The position numbers and the translations under genes were made by a program. The notes under the pieces were generated by a model. The model had not been told where the DNA came from and made no database searches. It worked only from the letters and a program-made list of their open reading frames with translations. DNA of 18,016 nucleotides from CAYVQF01 sp964454015 (GTDB taxonomy: Bacteria; Myxococcota_A; Bradymonadia; UBA4248), in NCBI GenBank assembly GCA_964454015.1, contig CAYVQF010000083.1, forward strand, positions 1-18,016. Reading direction: 5' to 3'. Shown here piece by piece: positions 8,266 to 17,153 of the stretch (positions are counted from its first letter, which is position 1; every line of letters begins with the position of its first letter).

Positions 8266-11200
8266 GGCGCCTGCACCGCCACCTGCACCCCGAGCCCGCG
8301 GCCAAAAGACTCCGGCGTATACATCTCCTCGATCTGGGGCGGCCCCGCCCAGAACGCCCCAGGGGTCGTGGCTCGCAGCACATGAGAGAGCGTGTGGCGC
8401 CCCGCTGGCAGCGTGTCGGCGTAGGTCAGCACGCGGTCGTCCCGGAGCTCGCGGTGGTGAAAGTGGCCCCACGCCGCGGCGTCGCGCAGGGAGGCGCGGG
8501 TGCTGACGTTGGCCGCGTCCACGGGCTCCAAACCCGCCGGCAGCGGGTCCTCCAGGGCCACGTAGTAGAGGCGGTCGGCGCTCTCGACGCTCAAGACCAC
8601 CCGCACATAGTCCCCAGCCATCACCTGCACCACCCCGTTCTCCTCAGGCAAGGCTTCGCCGTCGAGGCGTTCATAACGGCGCGTCACGGCCAAGCCGGCC
8701 GCCACCGCCGGCAGGTCGCGCGCCGCCGTCTGATAGCGCCAGCCCAAGCGATAGTGCAGCTTCCCCACCCCTCGTGCCGCCACCAGCAGGCGCCCCTCGC
8801 CATCGGGCAGCTCATCCAGGGGCAGGGCCACTTCTTGCGCAGCGGCCGCGCGCCCGGCGAAGCGCGCCTCCAGCACCGGCGCCGTCCCCAACCACACCGC
8901 CGCCACCAGCGCCGGCTCAACCCCCTCGACGACCTCCAGGTAGCGCCACAACCCCCGCAACGCCCAAGCGTTCTCCTGGGTGCTGCGCCAGCGCCCCTCG
9001 CGCCGCGCCGCCAACAGGCCCGCCGCCAACTTCGGCAACTGGGGCGACCCCGGCGTCAGCCGCGCCATCACCTCCAGGGCCACGGCCTGCGTGCGCATGG
9101 GCGAGCTCATCCACTGCCCGCCCAGGGCCACCTCCTCCAGCACCACCCGCTCGGCGTCCTCCCGCATGGCGTTGCTGACGCTCTGCATCATCTCGGCTTG
9201 CAGCGCCTGCAGCCGCGCCGCCTCCCCCACCCCCTCCAAGCTCGCCAACGCCGCCGCCGCAGCACTCAGCCACAGCCTGCCAAAGGTGGGCAAGTGCCGC
9301 CACTTTTCACTGGCAGCCACCACCGCCGGGGCGTGCGCCGCCGTGATCTGCCCGGCATCTGCCAGCACATAGGCGGCCAAGGCGAGGATCATGGCCCAGC
9401 TCTCGCCATCGGCGTCGGCCCGTGGGAGCCTCTGAGCCAGCGCCGTCGTCCAGCGCAAGCCCTCCGCCCGGAGCCGACCGCAGAGCTCGTCGGCAGGGCA
9501 GCGACCCACCCGCGCCGCGTCGCCCAAAACCAACAGGGTCCACAGCGTCGCCACCTCATGGGCCTCTTCGCCGCCCGGCCAGTAGGCAAAGGCCCCCGAC
9601 GCGAGCTGCATACTGGCCAGGCGCGCCATGGCCTGCGCCACCAGGTCCGCACGCTGCTCCTCTTCCAGGCCGCTCAGCTCCCCCCCCAACTCACCGAGAG
9701 TCAGCAGCGGCACCAAACGTGAGGCCGTCTGCTCCAGACAGCCATGGGGGTATTGGACCAGAAATTGGGCCGCATCGCCGAGGCCGCTGATGGCGCTGGT
9801 CGCTAGGCGCACGGTGAGCGCGCCCTGGCGCTGGGCACCTGGAGGTGGAAAACGAAGCGGAACGGTGACGGCCGCCTGACATGCCTCCTGAACGCCATCT
9901 GGGCAGGTGCTGGCCTCGGCCTCCAAGACCCCGAAGAGGGCCGCCTGGACCACTTGGGTGCGCTCCAGCACGGGCAGGGGCCACAGCAGGGCATCGTCCC
10001 CCGCAGCGGAGTGGGCGCGGAAGGCCAGACGCGCCGTGCCTACTGCCTCGGCGCTGAAGGAGAAGGGCACCTCCAAGCTGCGCTGGGCACCGACGCGGAC
10101 CTCGCGCTTGGCGGCGCCCTGGAGGAGGATGCCTTCACTGGTGGCCTCGAGGTGCACCGTGAGATCCCGATCCGTGGCGTTGACCACCACCACGCCGGCG
10201 TCGAAGCGGTCGCCCAGGTGGGCAAAGCGCGGCAAAGCGGCGCGCAGCATGAGCTCCTGCTGCACCTGCACGGTGGTCTCGGCCTGACCAAAGCGCACCA
10301 CCTCGGCGGCCGCCACGGCGAAAATCCTGAAGCGGCCGAGGTTATCGGGCAGGGGGATGGTCGTGCGCAAGCGGCCGTCGGCGTCGCTCTCGAGCTGGGC
10401 GGCGAAGTAAGGGGTCACGACGAAGCGCTGGCGGAGAAGGGCGCCGCCCGAGGGCCCACCATAGACCACTTGCCCTGGGCGAATGGCCGCGCTGCTGCTG
10501 TGACGGCCGCCGGCGTAGAGGGGCCGCCAGCCCGCGGCGAGCAGGGCGAGCTTCTCGGGGGTCGTGAGCCCGAGCTGCTTGGCCAGGTAGCGGCGGCTCT
10601 CGGCGGTGATGGTGCCCGCGTCTGGCCACGCGAAGAGCTGGGCCACGAAGTCGGGCAAGCGCAGGGGCTCTAAGAGCAGCACCCCTTCGTCGACGGCCCA
10701 CAAGGTCACCTCGGCGGCGACCCCGGCGCCAAGGCGGTCGCGCACGTGCACCTCCACCTCCAGCGAGGCGCCGGGGCGCATCACGTCCTGGGCGGGATGA
10801 AGGGTCACGCTGAGCTGCTCGGCGGCGGGATCCACCTGCAGGGAGCGGCGCGCGCTGCGAAAGCGGGGGCGACCAGCGTCGACGCCGTCGGCGTCCAGGG
10901 CGAAGTCGCGGCGCGGGGCTGCCGCCGAGACCACCACCCCCACGGCGGGCAGGTGCTGGCGATCCAAGGCGACGGCGAGGGTGGGATGCGGCGCGGCGGG
11001 ATCGAGCACCTCCTGCCACCAGGTCTGCAGGGCCCCGCGGTCGAGCGAGACCAGCGCCCGGGTGAGGCCCCAGCCCTCGACACCACACCAGGTGAGGCGC
11101 GCCATGTCGCCAACGAGATAGCGGGATGCATCCGCCATGAGATCGCGGCAGGGGGTGGACGGCTGCGGCGCCGCGCGGGTCCAGCGCTCCTCACTGACCC

Positions 11201-14084
11201 AGACCCGGCGCACGGCCACGACGGCGTTGCCCATGGCGTCCGTGGCCCGCGCCTCGAGGCGCCACTCCCCAGGCTCGCTGAGGACGACGGGGCAAGAGGC
11301 CACGACCAAGCCGCTGTCGAGGGTATCGGGGCGACAGCGCACCTCGATGGGGGGCGCCGCCACCGGTGCCGGTGCGGCAGGAGCAGCGGGCGAGGACGGT
11401 GGCGGCGGCCCGCGCACCCACAACTCCAGGTCGTGAATGGCCGTGAGGTCGCGAAAAGGCGCCCCGTCGGGGTGCACCGCCACCACCTGGGCGGCGCTGG
11501 CATCGCCGAAGACGTGGTTCTCCCCTTCCGGGGGTGGCGCGAGGGCCAGGCCCAAGTAAAAGGCCGCCGGGTGCACCAGGACCTGGTGATGGGCCGCCAT
11601 GACCTGACGGTTGACGTCTTCGATCTCGACGCTGACTTGGTATTGCATGGGATCGAAGCGACCTGGCGCGCTGGGGAAGCTGATCTCTGCCGTGCCCTGG
11701 GCGTCGAGGCGCAGGGCCTGCCCTTGCAGCAGCCAATCGCCGCCGCTGGTGTCGACGTGGGGGCTGGTGAAGACAAAGCCCGGCGGGCCTGGGGGGCTAA
11801 AGTTGACGGGGTGGCCAAAGAGGTCCGCTTGCCCGGCGGCCTGGGCCATGGGCGTGCCACTGAGCAGCGCCGCCGCGACGTTGAAGCGCGCTGGAGCGCC
11901 GCGGATGATTTCGCTCTGCACCGGCGCCAGGTTCACCTCGAAGTCGGGGATCCTATAGGCGGCGATGCGGACCCGGGTCTCGATGTGCGCATCGAGATCC
12001 GGGTCAAAGACGCTCAGGCGCGCCCAGCCCAAGCGCGCGTCCTCGGGGAGGGTCAACACCCCATCGACATTGCCCCAGCGGTTGGGCGCCGCGTTGCGCT
12101 CCGCCAAGAGGCGCTGGCCGCTGTCGTGCAGGCGCACCTGCAGCGTCGTGGTGAGGGTCGCGAGGCCGTGCACCGTGTCGTGACGCGGGTAGGCTTTGAA
12201 GTAGATCGGATCGCCCGGGCGATAGATCGCTCGGTCGGTGAGCACGGCGCCGCGCAAGGTCGCCGCGGGCGCCGCGCGCGCGGGAATGGGCAGCAGCGCC
12301 CGGTCGGAGGGATCGTCGACGCGCCACACCTCCAGCACCTGGGTCGAAGCCGGGCTGCGCGGCACCACCAGCGCCCCGTGGGCGTCGCTCTGCCCCTGCC
12401 AGCGCCGGGTGCCGTCCCTGTCGGAGAGGGCCGCGGCGAGCCCTGGCAGGGGCTGGGCGCTGTCGAGATCGCTGGCTACGGCGACGATCTGGGCGCCGTC
12501 GAGGTGAGCCGTGAGGCCGAGGCTGGTGAGCAGGAGCAGGCCTTCGGCGCGCTGCCCCTCGTCGTAGTCCAAGGCGTAGTAGAGCGCGCCGGCTTGGCCT
12601 TCAGGGACGAAATCGGCGATGGGCAGGGCCAGCTCGAGGGTGTCCAAGACGGGTTGGCGCTGGGGGGTGACAGCGACCGCCGCGGCGACTGCTGCGGGCA
12701 GGGGTGTCTTTCCCTCCAGGGAGGGCGGCGTCTGCAGCCAGGCCCACACCGTGGTTAGATCATCAGGCGCGACGGGGGCCATGCGCAGTTGAAAAGTCTC
12801 GTTATGGCGCAAGGTCGCCACCAAGCCCCGGGGGCTGCGGCGGTCGATGACGACGAGCCCCTCTTCGAGGGTGAGCTCTGGCGCATATCTTCCGGTGCGA
12901 AAGGTGATGCGGGTGGGAGGGAGAGGCTGGCCCCAGGTGTCGCGCAAGCCAGCGGCCAGGTGCACCGTGTAGGTGGTGTGGGGGGCGAAGTCGCCGCTGA
13001 GGGAGAGGCCGTCCATCCAGGTGGTGACCTGCCAGGAGACGGGCGGCTCGATGCGGAGCCAGGGTGTGGCGTCGGATCCGGGAGCGAAGTCGTTGGTGAA
13101 GGTGAGGTGGACGCCGTCGTCGGGTCTGCAGGCGGGCGTCGTGCAGGCGGTGGCCGTGAGGCGCATGGGCCCGTAGGTGTCGATGGCGGCGGTGGCCCCG
13201 TCTTCGCCGCCGAGGGGGCCGTCGGCGCAGGGGAAGCCGGGGCGCAGGGTGAGGGTGACGCGGGCGTCCGCGGGCCAGGCGTCGGCGGGGTGCACCTCGA
13301 CGTGGCGGCGGTCGCTGGGCGGCGGCGTGCCGCCGCCGCGCCCGGGGTCAGGGTATCGGAGGACGAAGGCGCTGGGGCGCGGCGCCTCTTCGTCCAGCCG
13401 CGCCGCTGCCGCACTTGCGCTGGCGTCGTCGTCCGCCGTGGGCGTGTCTTCCCTGGGCTCCAAGGGCGGCAGCGGCGCGGGTGGTGTAAAGTGTGCGGCG
13501 CCGACGGCGATGAAGGGGCGCAGGGTGTCGAGGTCCATGGGCGCGTCAAAGGACAGCACGAAGGGGCGCCGGAGGGAGGTGCGCCATAGGGTGTCCGGCG
13601 CGATCCCCAGCAGGCGCGGTCGCGGGGCATCGAAGCGCCACTGCACCGCTTCAGGCAGGCGGCGCGTGCCCGTAGCGTCGCTGAGGCCCGCGGCGAGGGT
13701 GGCGCTGTAGGGGACCCCAAAGGGCAAGGGGTTTTCGGGAAAGAAGCGCAGGAGGCGATCGCCGACCCAGCAGGCCTTGCCGGCCAGGGGTGGATCGAAG
13801 TGCAGCAAGTCGCGCTCGCAGCGTTCTTGATCGTCGCCGAAGGCGCGCATGGGCAAGGAGAAGCGCACCTGGATGGCCGGGTTGCCCTCGGTACGCCCTT
13901 GGGGCGTGTGGGCGACCACCGTGAGTGGTCCCAAAGGCGTGCGCGGGGGCGAAGCCAGGAGCGGCGCCAGTGGCGGAAAGGGCTCGCTCTCGGTCACGGA
14001 CGTCGGCTGTGGAAAGGAGGGCGCCTGGCTGCAGGCGGTGATCAGCGCCAGGGCGAGGGCGATGATGGGGGGGCAAGGCTTCAT
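8262..14084 (-). CDS. Bacterial alpha-2-macroglobulin family lipoprotein
   Basis: This 1940-residue protein resembles E. coli YfhM. Bacterial alpha-2-macroglobulins are thought to trap foreign proteases at the outer membrane or in the periplasm. Residues 1-18 are a lipoprotein signal ending LITAC, with lipidated Cys18 followed by Ser. Macroglobulin-like beta domains follow, including the hallmark AIYRPGDPIYFKAY (MG2-like). Later come LWAVDEGVLLLEP and LPDNLGRFRIFAV, both typical of the A2M core. The thioester motif is HGCLEQ, with CLEQ at residues 1449-1452, and it begins an alpha-helical thioester domain. A C-terminal bMG10-like domain completes it, with the length usual for bacterial forms. 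The ATG at 14084 was chosen for the signal peptide and a GGGAG 5 bases upstream. The frame is open upstream to 14213, but that extension lacks sense. Its usual partner PBP1c (pbpC) is not adjacent: upstream is a hydrolase gene and downstream the convergent rlmA. Confidence 0.93.
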   Translation of the reverse strand: MKPCPPIIALALALITACSQAPSFPQPTSVTESEPFPPLAPLLASPPRTPLGPLTVVAHTPQGRTEGNPAIQVRFSLPMRAFGDDQERCERDLLHFDPPLAGKACWVGDRLLRFFPENPLPFGVPYSATLAAGLSDATGTRRLPEAVQWRFDAPRPRLLGIAPDTLWRTSLRRPFVLSFDAPMDLDTLRPFIAVGAAHFTPPAPLPPLEPREDTPTADDDASASAAAARLDEEAPRPSAFVLRYPDPGRGGGTPPPSDRRHVEVHPADAWPADARVTLTLRPGFPCADGPLGGEDGATAAIDTYGPMRLTATACTTPACRPDDGVHLTFTNDFAPGSDATPWLRIEPPVSWQVTTWMDGLSLSGDFAPHTTYTVHLAAGLRDTWGQPLPPTRITFRTGRYAPELTLEEGLVVIDRRSPRGLVATLRHNETFQLRMAPVAPDDLTTVWAWLQTPPSLEGKTPLPAAVAAAVAVTPQRQPVLDTLELALPIADFVPEGQAGALYYALDYDEGQRAEGLLLLTSLGLTAHLDGAQIVAVASDLDSAQPLPGLAAALSDRDGTRRWQGQSDAHGALVVPRSPASTQVLEVWRVDDPSDRALLPIPARAAPAATLRGAVLTDRAIYRPGDPIYFKAYPRHDTVHGLATLTTTLQVRLHDSGQRLLAERNAAPNRWGNVDGVLTLPEDARLGWARLSVFDPDLDAHIETRVRIAAYRIPDFEVNLAPVQSEIIRGAPARFNVAAALLSGTPMAQAAGQADLFGHPVNFSPPGPPGFVFTSPHVDTSGGDWLLQGQALRLDAQGTAEISFPSAPGRFDPMQYQVSVEIEDVNRQVMAAHHQVLVHPAAFYLGLALAPPPEGENHVFGDASAAQVVAVHPDGAPFRDLTAIHDLELWVRGPPPPSSPAAPAAPAPVAAPPIEVRCRPDTLDSGLVVASCPVVLSEPGEWRLEARATDAMGNAVVAVRRVWVSEERWTRAAPQPSTPCRDLMADASRYLVGDMARLTWCGVEGWGLTRALVSLDRGALQTWWQEVLDPAAPHPTLAVALDRQHLPAVGVVVSAAAPRRDFALDADGVDAGRPRFRSARRSLQVDPAAEQLSVTLHPAQDVMRPGASLEVEVHVRDRLGAGVAAEVTLWAVDEGVLLLEPLRLPDFVAQLFAWPDAGTITAESRRYLAKQLGLTTPEKLALLAAGWRPLYAGGRHSSSAAIRPGQVVYGGPSGGALLRQRFVVTPYFAAQLESDADGRLRTTIPLPDNLGRFRIFAVAAAEVVRFGQAETTVQVQQELMLRAALPRFAHLGDRFDAGVVVVNATDRDLTVHLEATSEGILLQGAAKREVRVGAQRSLEVPFSFSAEAVGTARLAFRAHSAAGDDALLWPLPVLERTQVVQAALFGVLEAEASTCPDGVQEACQAAVTVPLRFPPPGAQRQGALTVRLATSAISGLGDAAQFLVQYPHGCLEQTASRLVPLLTLGELGGELSGLEEEQRADLVAQAMARLASMQLASGAFAYWPGGEEAHEVATLWTLLVLGDAARVGRCPADELCGRLRAEGLRWTTALAQRLPRADADGESWAMILALAAYVLADAGQITAAHAPAVVAASEKWRHLPTFGRLWLSAAAAALASLEGVGEAARLQALQAEMMQSVSNAMREDAERVVLEEVALGGQWMSSPMRTQAVALEVMARLTPGSPQLPKLAAGLLAARREGRWRSTQENAWALRGLWRYLEVVEGVEPALVAAVWLGTAPVLEARFAGRAAAAQEVALPLDELPDGEGRLLVAARGVGKLHYRLGWRYQTAARDLPAVAAGLAVTRRYERLDGEALPEENGVVQVMAGDYVRVVLSVESADRLYYVALEDPLPAGLEPVDAANVSTRASLRDAAAWGHFHHRELRDDRVLTYADTLPAGRHTLSHVLRATTPGAFWAGPPQIEEMYTPESFGRGLGVQVAVQAP

Positions 14085-14096
14085 GCGGGCTCCCGC
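14085..14096 (-). promoter_or_regulatory. Ribosome binding site inside a small inverted repeat before the macroglobulin start
   Basis: The 12 bases immediately before the ATG at 14084 read GCGGGAGCCCGC on the coding strand. The Shine-Dalgarno GGGAG lies inside this inverted repeat, which can form a four-pair stem (GCGG/CCGC). Such a stem could dampen translation of a very large exported protein. The stem is short, and GC-rich DNA often holds such repeats. Confidence 0.3.
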
Positions 14097-14276
14097 GGGT
14101 GGTGCCGCGTGGCTGCGGCGGCGGGAGGCACAGACAGCGGCCGGCGGGGAAAGTTCCTGGTGTGGGGCGTTGGGGCCGGCGCCTGGGCGGCCGATGCATA
14201 GGTCGGGCGGCACGCTGTGATTCGGAAGGCCGCAAGCGCCGAAACGCGGTGCGCAGTGATGCGCTTGAATGAACGC

Positions 14277-15074
14277 TCAGGCTCCGAGCAGCGCTCTCCG
14301 GGGCGCTTCAATGAATGGGTTGACCACGGCGCAGAAGAGCTCTGGAGCCTCCTTATGAACTTCATGGCCGGCAAAGGGGACATTGAAGAAGCTGGCACCT
14401 GGAACGGTCGCGACCATTTCTACAGCCTCTTGCAAGGACAGAAGCGGGTCTCCGTCGCCGCGCACAACCAGGATGGGTGAGGTGATGTTGGCAATATCGG
14501 CATTGGGATAGCCACTCTCGCTCTGATCTGTCCACATAGCGACGACCGCTGGCACGAGGGCATCGAAATCGGGCGCAGGATTGACGGCGCCGTAGTAATC
14601 AGCGGTTTCGGGAAACATCTCACGCCACATTTCGGCCGTCACGCCCCGCAGCATTTCAAAAACGTGACCGTCAACATCCAGCTTCCACTGGGCCCCGACA
14701 CAAACGAGTGACGCCACCCGCGCCGGAGTCTGCGCAGCCATGCGAGACGCCACGATACCACCATCGCTGAAGCCAAGGAGTGCGCAGCATTCAATCTCCA
14801 AGTGGTCAAGAATACGCAACACATCGGCCTGGAGGTGCTGGTAAGTCATCGGCGCCGAGCCGAGCGTGGATCTGCCGTGGCCACGAAAATCGATGCCGAT
14901 GAAGCGACAATGCTTGGGCAATCTATCGAGGATTGGGTTGAAATCTGCCAAGCTCCCCAGGCCGCCATGGAGAAGAACCAGTGGGGTTCCTGTCGGGTTC
15001 CCGGAAACCTCGAAGTAGAGGCTGGCATCGCCGCTCTGAAAGAGCTGGCCAGAAGAATGGGAAAAGCGAGACAT
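14277..15074 (-). CDS. Alpha/beta-fold hydrolase
   Basis: This is a 265-residue alpha/beta hydrolase with no signal peptide. Its substrate is unknown. The oxyanion-hole motif LLHGGLG lies near residues 33-39. The nucleophile elbow is GFSDGG (Ser in G-x-S-x-G) at about 100. The acid is probably Asp in RGDGDPLL, and the catalytic His lies in FAGHEVHKE near the end. IDFRGHGRS after the second strand is typical of esterases, lactonases and haloperoxidase-like members. The ATG at 15074 was chosen because GGAGG lies 7 bases upstream and the reading MSRFSHSSG leads directly into the first strand. The frame stays open to a TTG at 15191, but that extension is basic and unlike the family. It lies 117 bp downstream of the HEAT-repeat gene on the same strand and may be co-transcribed with it. 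Confidence 0.88.
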   Translation of the reverse strand: MSRFSHSSGQLFQSGDASLYFEVSGNPTGTPLVLLHGGLGSLADFNPILDRLPKHCRFIGIDFRGHGRSTLGSAPMTYQHLQADVLRILDHLEIECCALLGFSDGGIVASRMAAQTPARVASLVCVGAQWKLDVDGHVFEMLRGVTAEMWREMFPETADYYGAVNPAPDFDALVPAVVAMWTDQSESGYPNADIANITSPILVVRGDGDPLLSLQEAVEMVATVPGASFFNVPFAGHEVHKEAPELFCAVVNPFIEAPRRALLGA

Positions 15075-15191
15075 TTCGACACCTCCAAAAGTTGCGATAT
15101 GAAGCCTGATGCCTCGTTTGCGGGCGCGCTCAGCGCTTTTCCATTGGGCCAAGCGCGATGAGTTCCTTCCGGCTTGATTCACCCGCCCCAA

Positions 15192-15935
15192 TCATCCCAC
15201 GCGACTCCGCATCTCCCTGACCCACGTCACGTCCATCCGCTCGAGTCTCTTTTTCTTGAGGTTTTCTCTAACGATCCAGAGAATGTGCGGATCCGTGCTG
15301 GCGATCCACCGCGCGAAGCGCTTCTTTCCTTCAGCGGGTAGGGCTGCGATCGCCACACTCCAACCATACCCTAGCGCCTGGCGGAGAACCCTCCCCTCGT
15401 CTTTGGGTCCCATTGGCACCACACCGAGTGATTCCGTGATCTCATCAAGAACGTCAAGTGTTGCTATGGCGGCCGTTGCGGTCACGAGAAGTCTCGGCTC
15501 ACATAAGCCAGCCACCACGGCCCTCTTCTCGAGAGCGCCACCTCCGAGCCAAGGCATGACACCGCGGAGGAGGCGATCCACGTCATCGTCCCCAATACGC
15601 TGCAGCGCCATAGCGACACCCTCACGCACTCGCCAGCGCGGATCAGATGCCAGCGCGCGCAACTTGGGCCACAGGCCCTCCTCACCCCGGGCAACGCTAG
15701 CGCCCAGTCCAGCGGCTCCACACGCGGCCAGGAACTCCTCTCTCGTTCCAGTCGGCGCACGGTCGGGTGTCCATGTCAACAGCTCGAGGAAGCGCGCCGT
15801 GCTCCCCTCCTCGACGACTGCCTGCAGCAACTCGAGATTGGCCCGTGGACCGGGAAGGCCCGATGCGTTCAGCAAGAGCGGCATCCATGCGTCGCTCGAA
15901 CGCAGCTCCTGTCGGTAGGTGTCGATCCGGCCCAC
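15192..15935 (-). CDS. HEAT-repeat domain protein
   Basis: This cytoplasmic, all-helical protein has 247 residues. The segment LRALASDPRWRVREGVAMAL (about residues 90-109) is a clear HEAT-type repeat with the W-R-V-R-E core. It is followed by RRGVMPWLG-like and EKRAVVAGLCEPRLL segments that continue the solenoid. HEAT solenoids bind proteins or DNA; DNA-alkylation-repair glycosylases of the AlkD type share this fold. I see no identifiable catalytic site, so function is open. The start is GTG at 15935 with GAGG 7 bases upstream. It precedes the alpha/beta hydrolase gene on the same strand. Base composition is lower in GC than in the left part of the window. Confidence 0.82.
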   Translation of the reverse strand: MGRIDTYRQELRSSDAWMPLLLNASGLPGPRANLELLQAVVEEGSTARFLELLTWTPDRAPTGTREEFLAACGAAGLGASVARGEEGLWPKLRALASDPRWRVREGVAMALQRIGDDDVDRLLRGVMPWLGGGALEKRAVVAGLCEPRLLVTATAAIATLDVLDEITESLGVVPMGPKDEGRVLRQALGYGWSVAIAALPAEGKKRFARWIASTDPHILWIVRENLKKKRLERMDVTWVREMRSRVG

Positions 15936-15956
15936 TCTCTTACCTCGCGCGCCATT

Positions 15957-16333
15957 TTGTCAGGCCAACGAAAGCACACGGCGGGCATCCTAAGCGAATC
16001 CTTGCATGCATCAACATACGCGGATGAAGCAAAGGCCGTGAAGAGGGACGCCACGGCGCCGGGTGATGGCGTGGGGAGGCCTGACGCTGAGCGTGCCCGA
16101 GCGGCATTCTGGCGAGACTGGATCCCGAGCTCGACCTCAACCTTGTCGGCGGCCAAGTAGGCGATGGCTTTGACCTCGAGCTTCGTCGCGCAACGACGCG
16201 CCAGACAGGGATCCGCGTGCTACGCGCTCGCTTGGCCGCGCCGCACGGGCCAGAGCGCCTAGTGCACACCTACGAGGCAGACGAACGCGGCTGGATTGCA
16301 GACCCGCTCAACCCAGGCGAGTGGCTTCAGTAG
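15957..16333 (+). pseudogene. Frameshifted gene remnant, family unknown
   Basis: Two plus-strand frames join into one protein-like reading if a single base is restored at 16119-16121. The first (from 15957) runs ...PDAERARAAFWRDW. The second continues DPELDLNLVGGQVGDGF, then LRRATTRQTGIRVLRARL, HTYEADERGWIADPL and ends NPGEWLQ at the TAG at 16331-16333. Unshifted, the first frame degenerates into a Ser/Thr-rich tail and stops at 16160. The second frame has no ATG/GTG start and begins just after a TGA at 16088-16090. The acidic/aromatic pattern of the second half looks coded rather than random. No upstream start with a ribosome binding site is visible, so the 5' end is probably also missing. 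It lies convergent to the membrane-anchored gene ending at 16346. A sequencing error is possible. Otherwise the 410-base gap 15936-16345 holds only the promoter candidate of the HEAT gene. Confidence 0.4.
15987..16014 (-). promoter_or_regulatory. Possible promoter of the HEAT-repeat/hydrolase pair
   Basis: On the minus strand TTGATG (16014-16009) and TAGGAT (15992-15987) are 16 bases apart, each with 4 of 6 matches to the sigma-70 consensus. They lie about 50 bases upstream of the GTG start at 15935. If real, the promoter lies inside the remnant gene on the other strand. Confidence 0.27.
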
Positions 16334-16345
16334 ACCGCCATGCGG

Positions 16346-17131
16346 TCACTTGCAGCGAAGAACGGCTGCACCGATGGCTATGACACTCGCGACAACGCCA
16401 AGCACAGGAACGAGGGGGTTATCCATGAGCATGTCTACGAATCCTCGAAGCGAGAGGCCATACTTCTCGAAGAGCTTGCTGCGCGTCTTCAGGGTCGAGT
16501 CGACAGCGCGCTTCGCCAGTTCCGCAAGGACATCGACCTTCCTGGACGTCGACTGACTCACCTTCGAGAACTCGCCGCGTGCGAATGCGGCGGCTTCTTC
16601 AGACCCACTCATGAAGCCGAGTGAAGTGATGTCGTTGGCCTCCATGATGGTCTTCAATCGTGGGTGGGGGGTGTAGGAAGCGCCATAGATCGCCACGAGT
16701 GCCCTGGAGATGTCGCGCTTGCTCTCATCGGGAATCGTGTAGGGTTCCCCTCCGAGGACGAGATGCCTCTGCTCGATGGCATGGAATCCATAGGTGACAT
16801 CACGCATGTTCCAATGGAGCCACAAAGCGTCTTTGTGCTCCTTGAAGAACTGAAAGAGTCGGCCGAGGAGCTGCCGCTCCAACTGGTCAAAGTCTTCTGG
16901 ATTTGGAGGCAGTTTCCCTGCCAACTCGGCCTCTTTGTGGATGCAGAAGCACTGCGTTTGGCCTGACTTCAGGTTTCGGATCGCGACGGAGGTAACCCTT
17001 GGGGTGCGGCCATCTGGCTGTTCCAGGCTTTCACAGGAGTAGTGGATCACGAAGGCGCTGTCCCCTCGCCGGAAAAGGTCCTTGAGTTCATCAAGCGCTG
17101 CATGCCTTTCGGCACTTCTACGGGTTGGCAT
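16346..17131 (-). CDS. Membrane-anchored protein of unknown function with possible RNase-H/DEDD-like body
   Basis: This 261-residue protein belongs to no family I can name. The soluble N-terminal part starts with a strand pattern FVIHYSCESL ... VTSVAIRNLKSG ... CFCIHKE, and then ALWLHWNMRDVTYGF. The order resembles a ribonuclease-H/DnaQ-type fold: strands 1-3, then an H-x-x-x-x-D element (HWNMRD). The usual D-x-E of strand 1 is absent, with C-E-S in its place. It has a helical middle (EEAAAFARGEFSKVSQ, STSRKVDVLAELAKRAVD) and one hydrophobic segment at the very C-terminus (NPLVPVLGVVASVIAIGAAV). That segment should anchor it in the inner membrane with the body in the cytoplasm. The ATG at 17131 has GGAG 5 bases upstream. 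A longer reading would overlap the preceding small gene by 80 bases. It is third in a tight cluster with the two genes to its right. Confidence 0.8.
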   Translation of the reverse strand: MPTRRSAERHAALDELKDLFRRGDSAFVIHYSCESLEQPDGRTPRVTSVAIRNLKSGQTQCFCIHKEAELAGKLPPNPEDFDQLERQLLGRLFQFFKEHKDALWLHWNMRDVTYGFHAIEQRHLVLGGEPYTIPDESKRDISRALVAIYGASYTPHPRLKTIMEANDITSLGFMSGSEEAAAFARGEFSKVSQSTSRKVDVLAELAKRAVDSTLKTRSKLFEKYGLSLRGFVDMLMDNPLVPVLGVVASVIAIGAAVLRCK

Positions 17132-17153
17132 TGGTTCTCCGTCAGGCGAGTGG

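Noticed and set aside
6850..8472. A 540-codon minus-strand frame spanning sbcD, the intergenic repeats and rlmA
   Set aside because: It crosses two recognised genes and a divergent promoter region, and its Gly/Arg-rich translation carries no motif.
10746..12758. A 670-codon plus-strand frame antisense to the macroglobulin gene
   Set aside because: Low-information Gly/Arg/Ala/His-rich translation opposite a well-supported gene; no ribosome binding site or motif.
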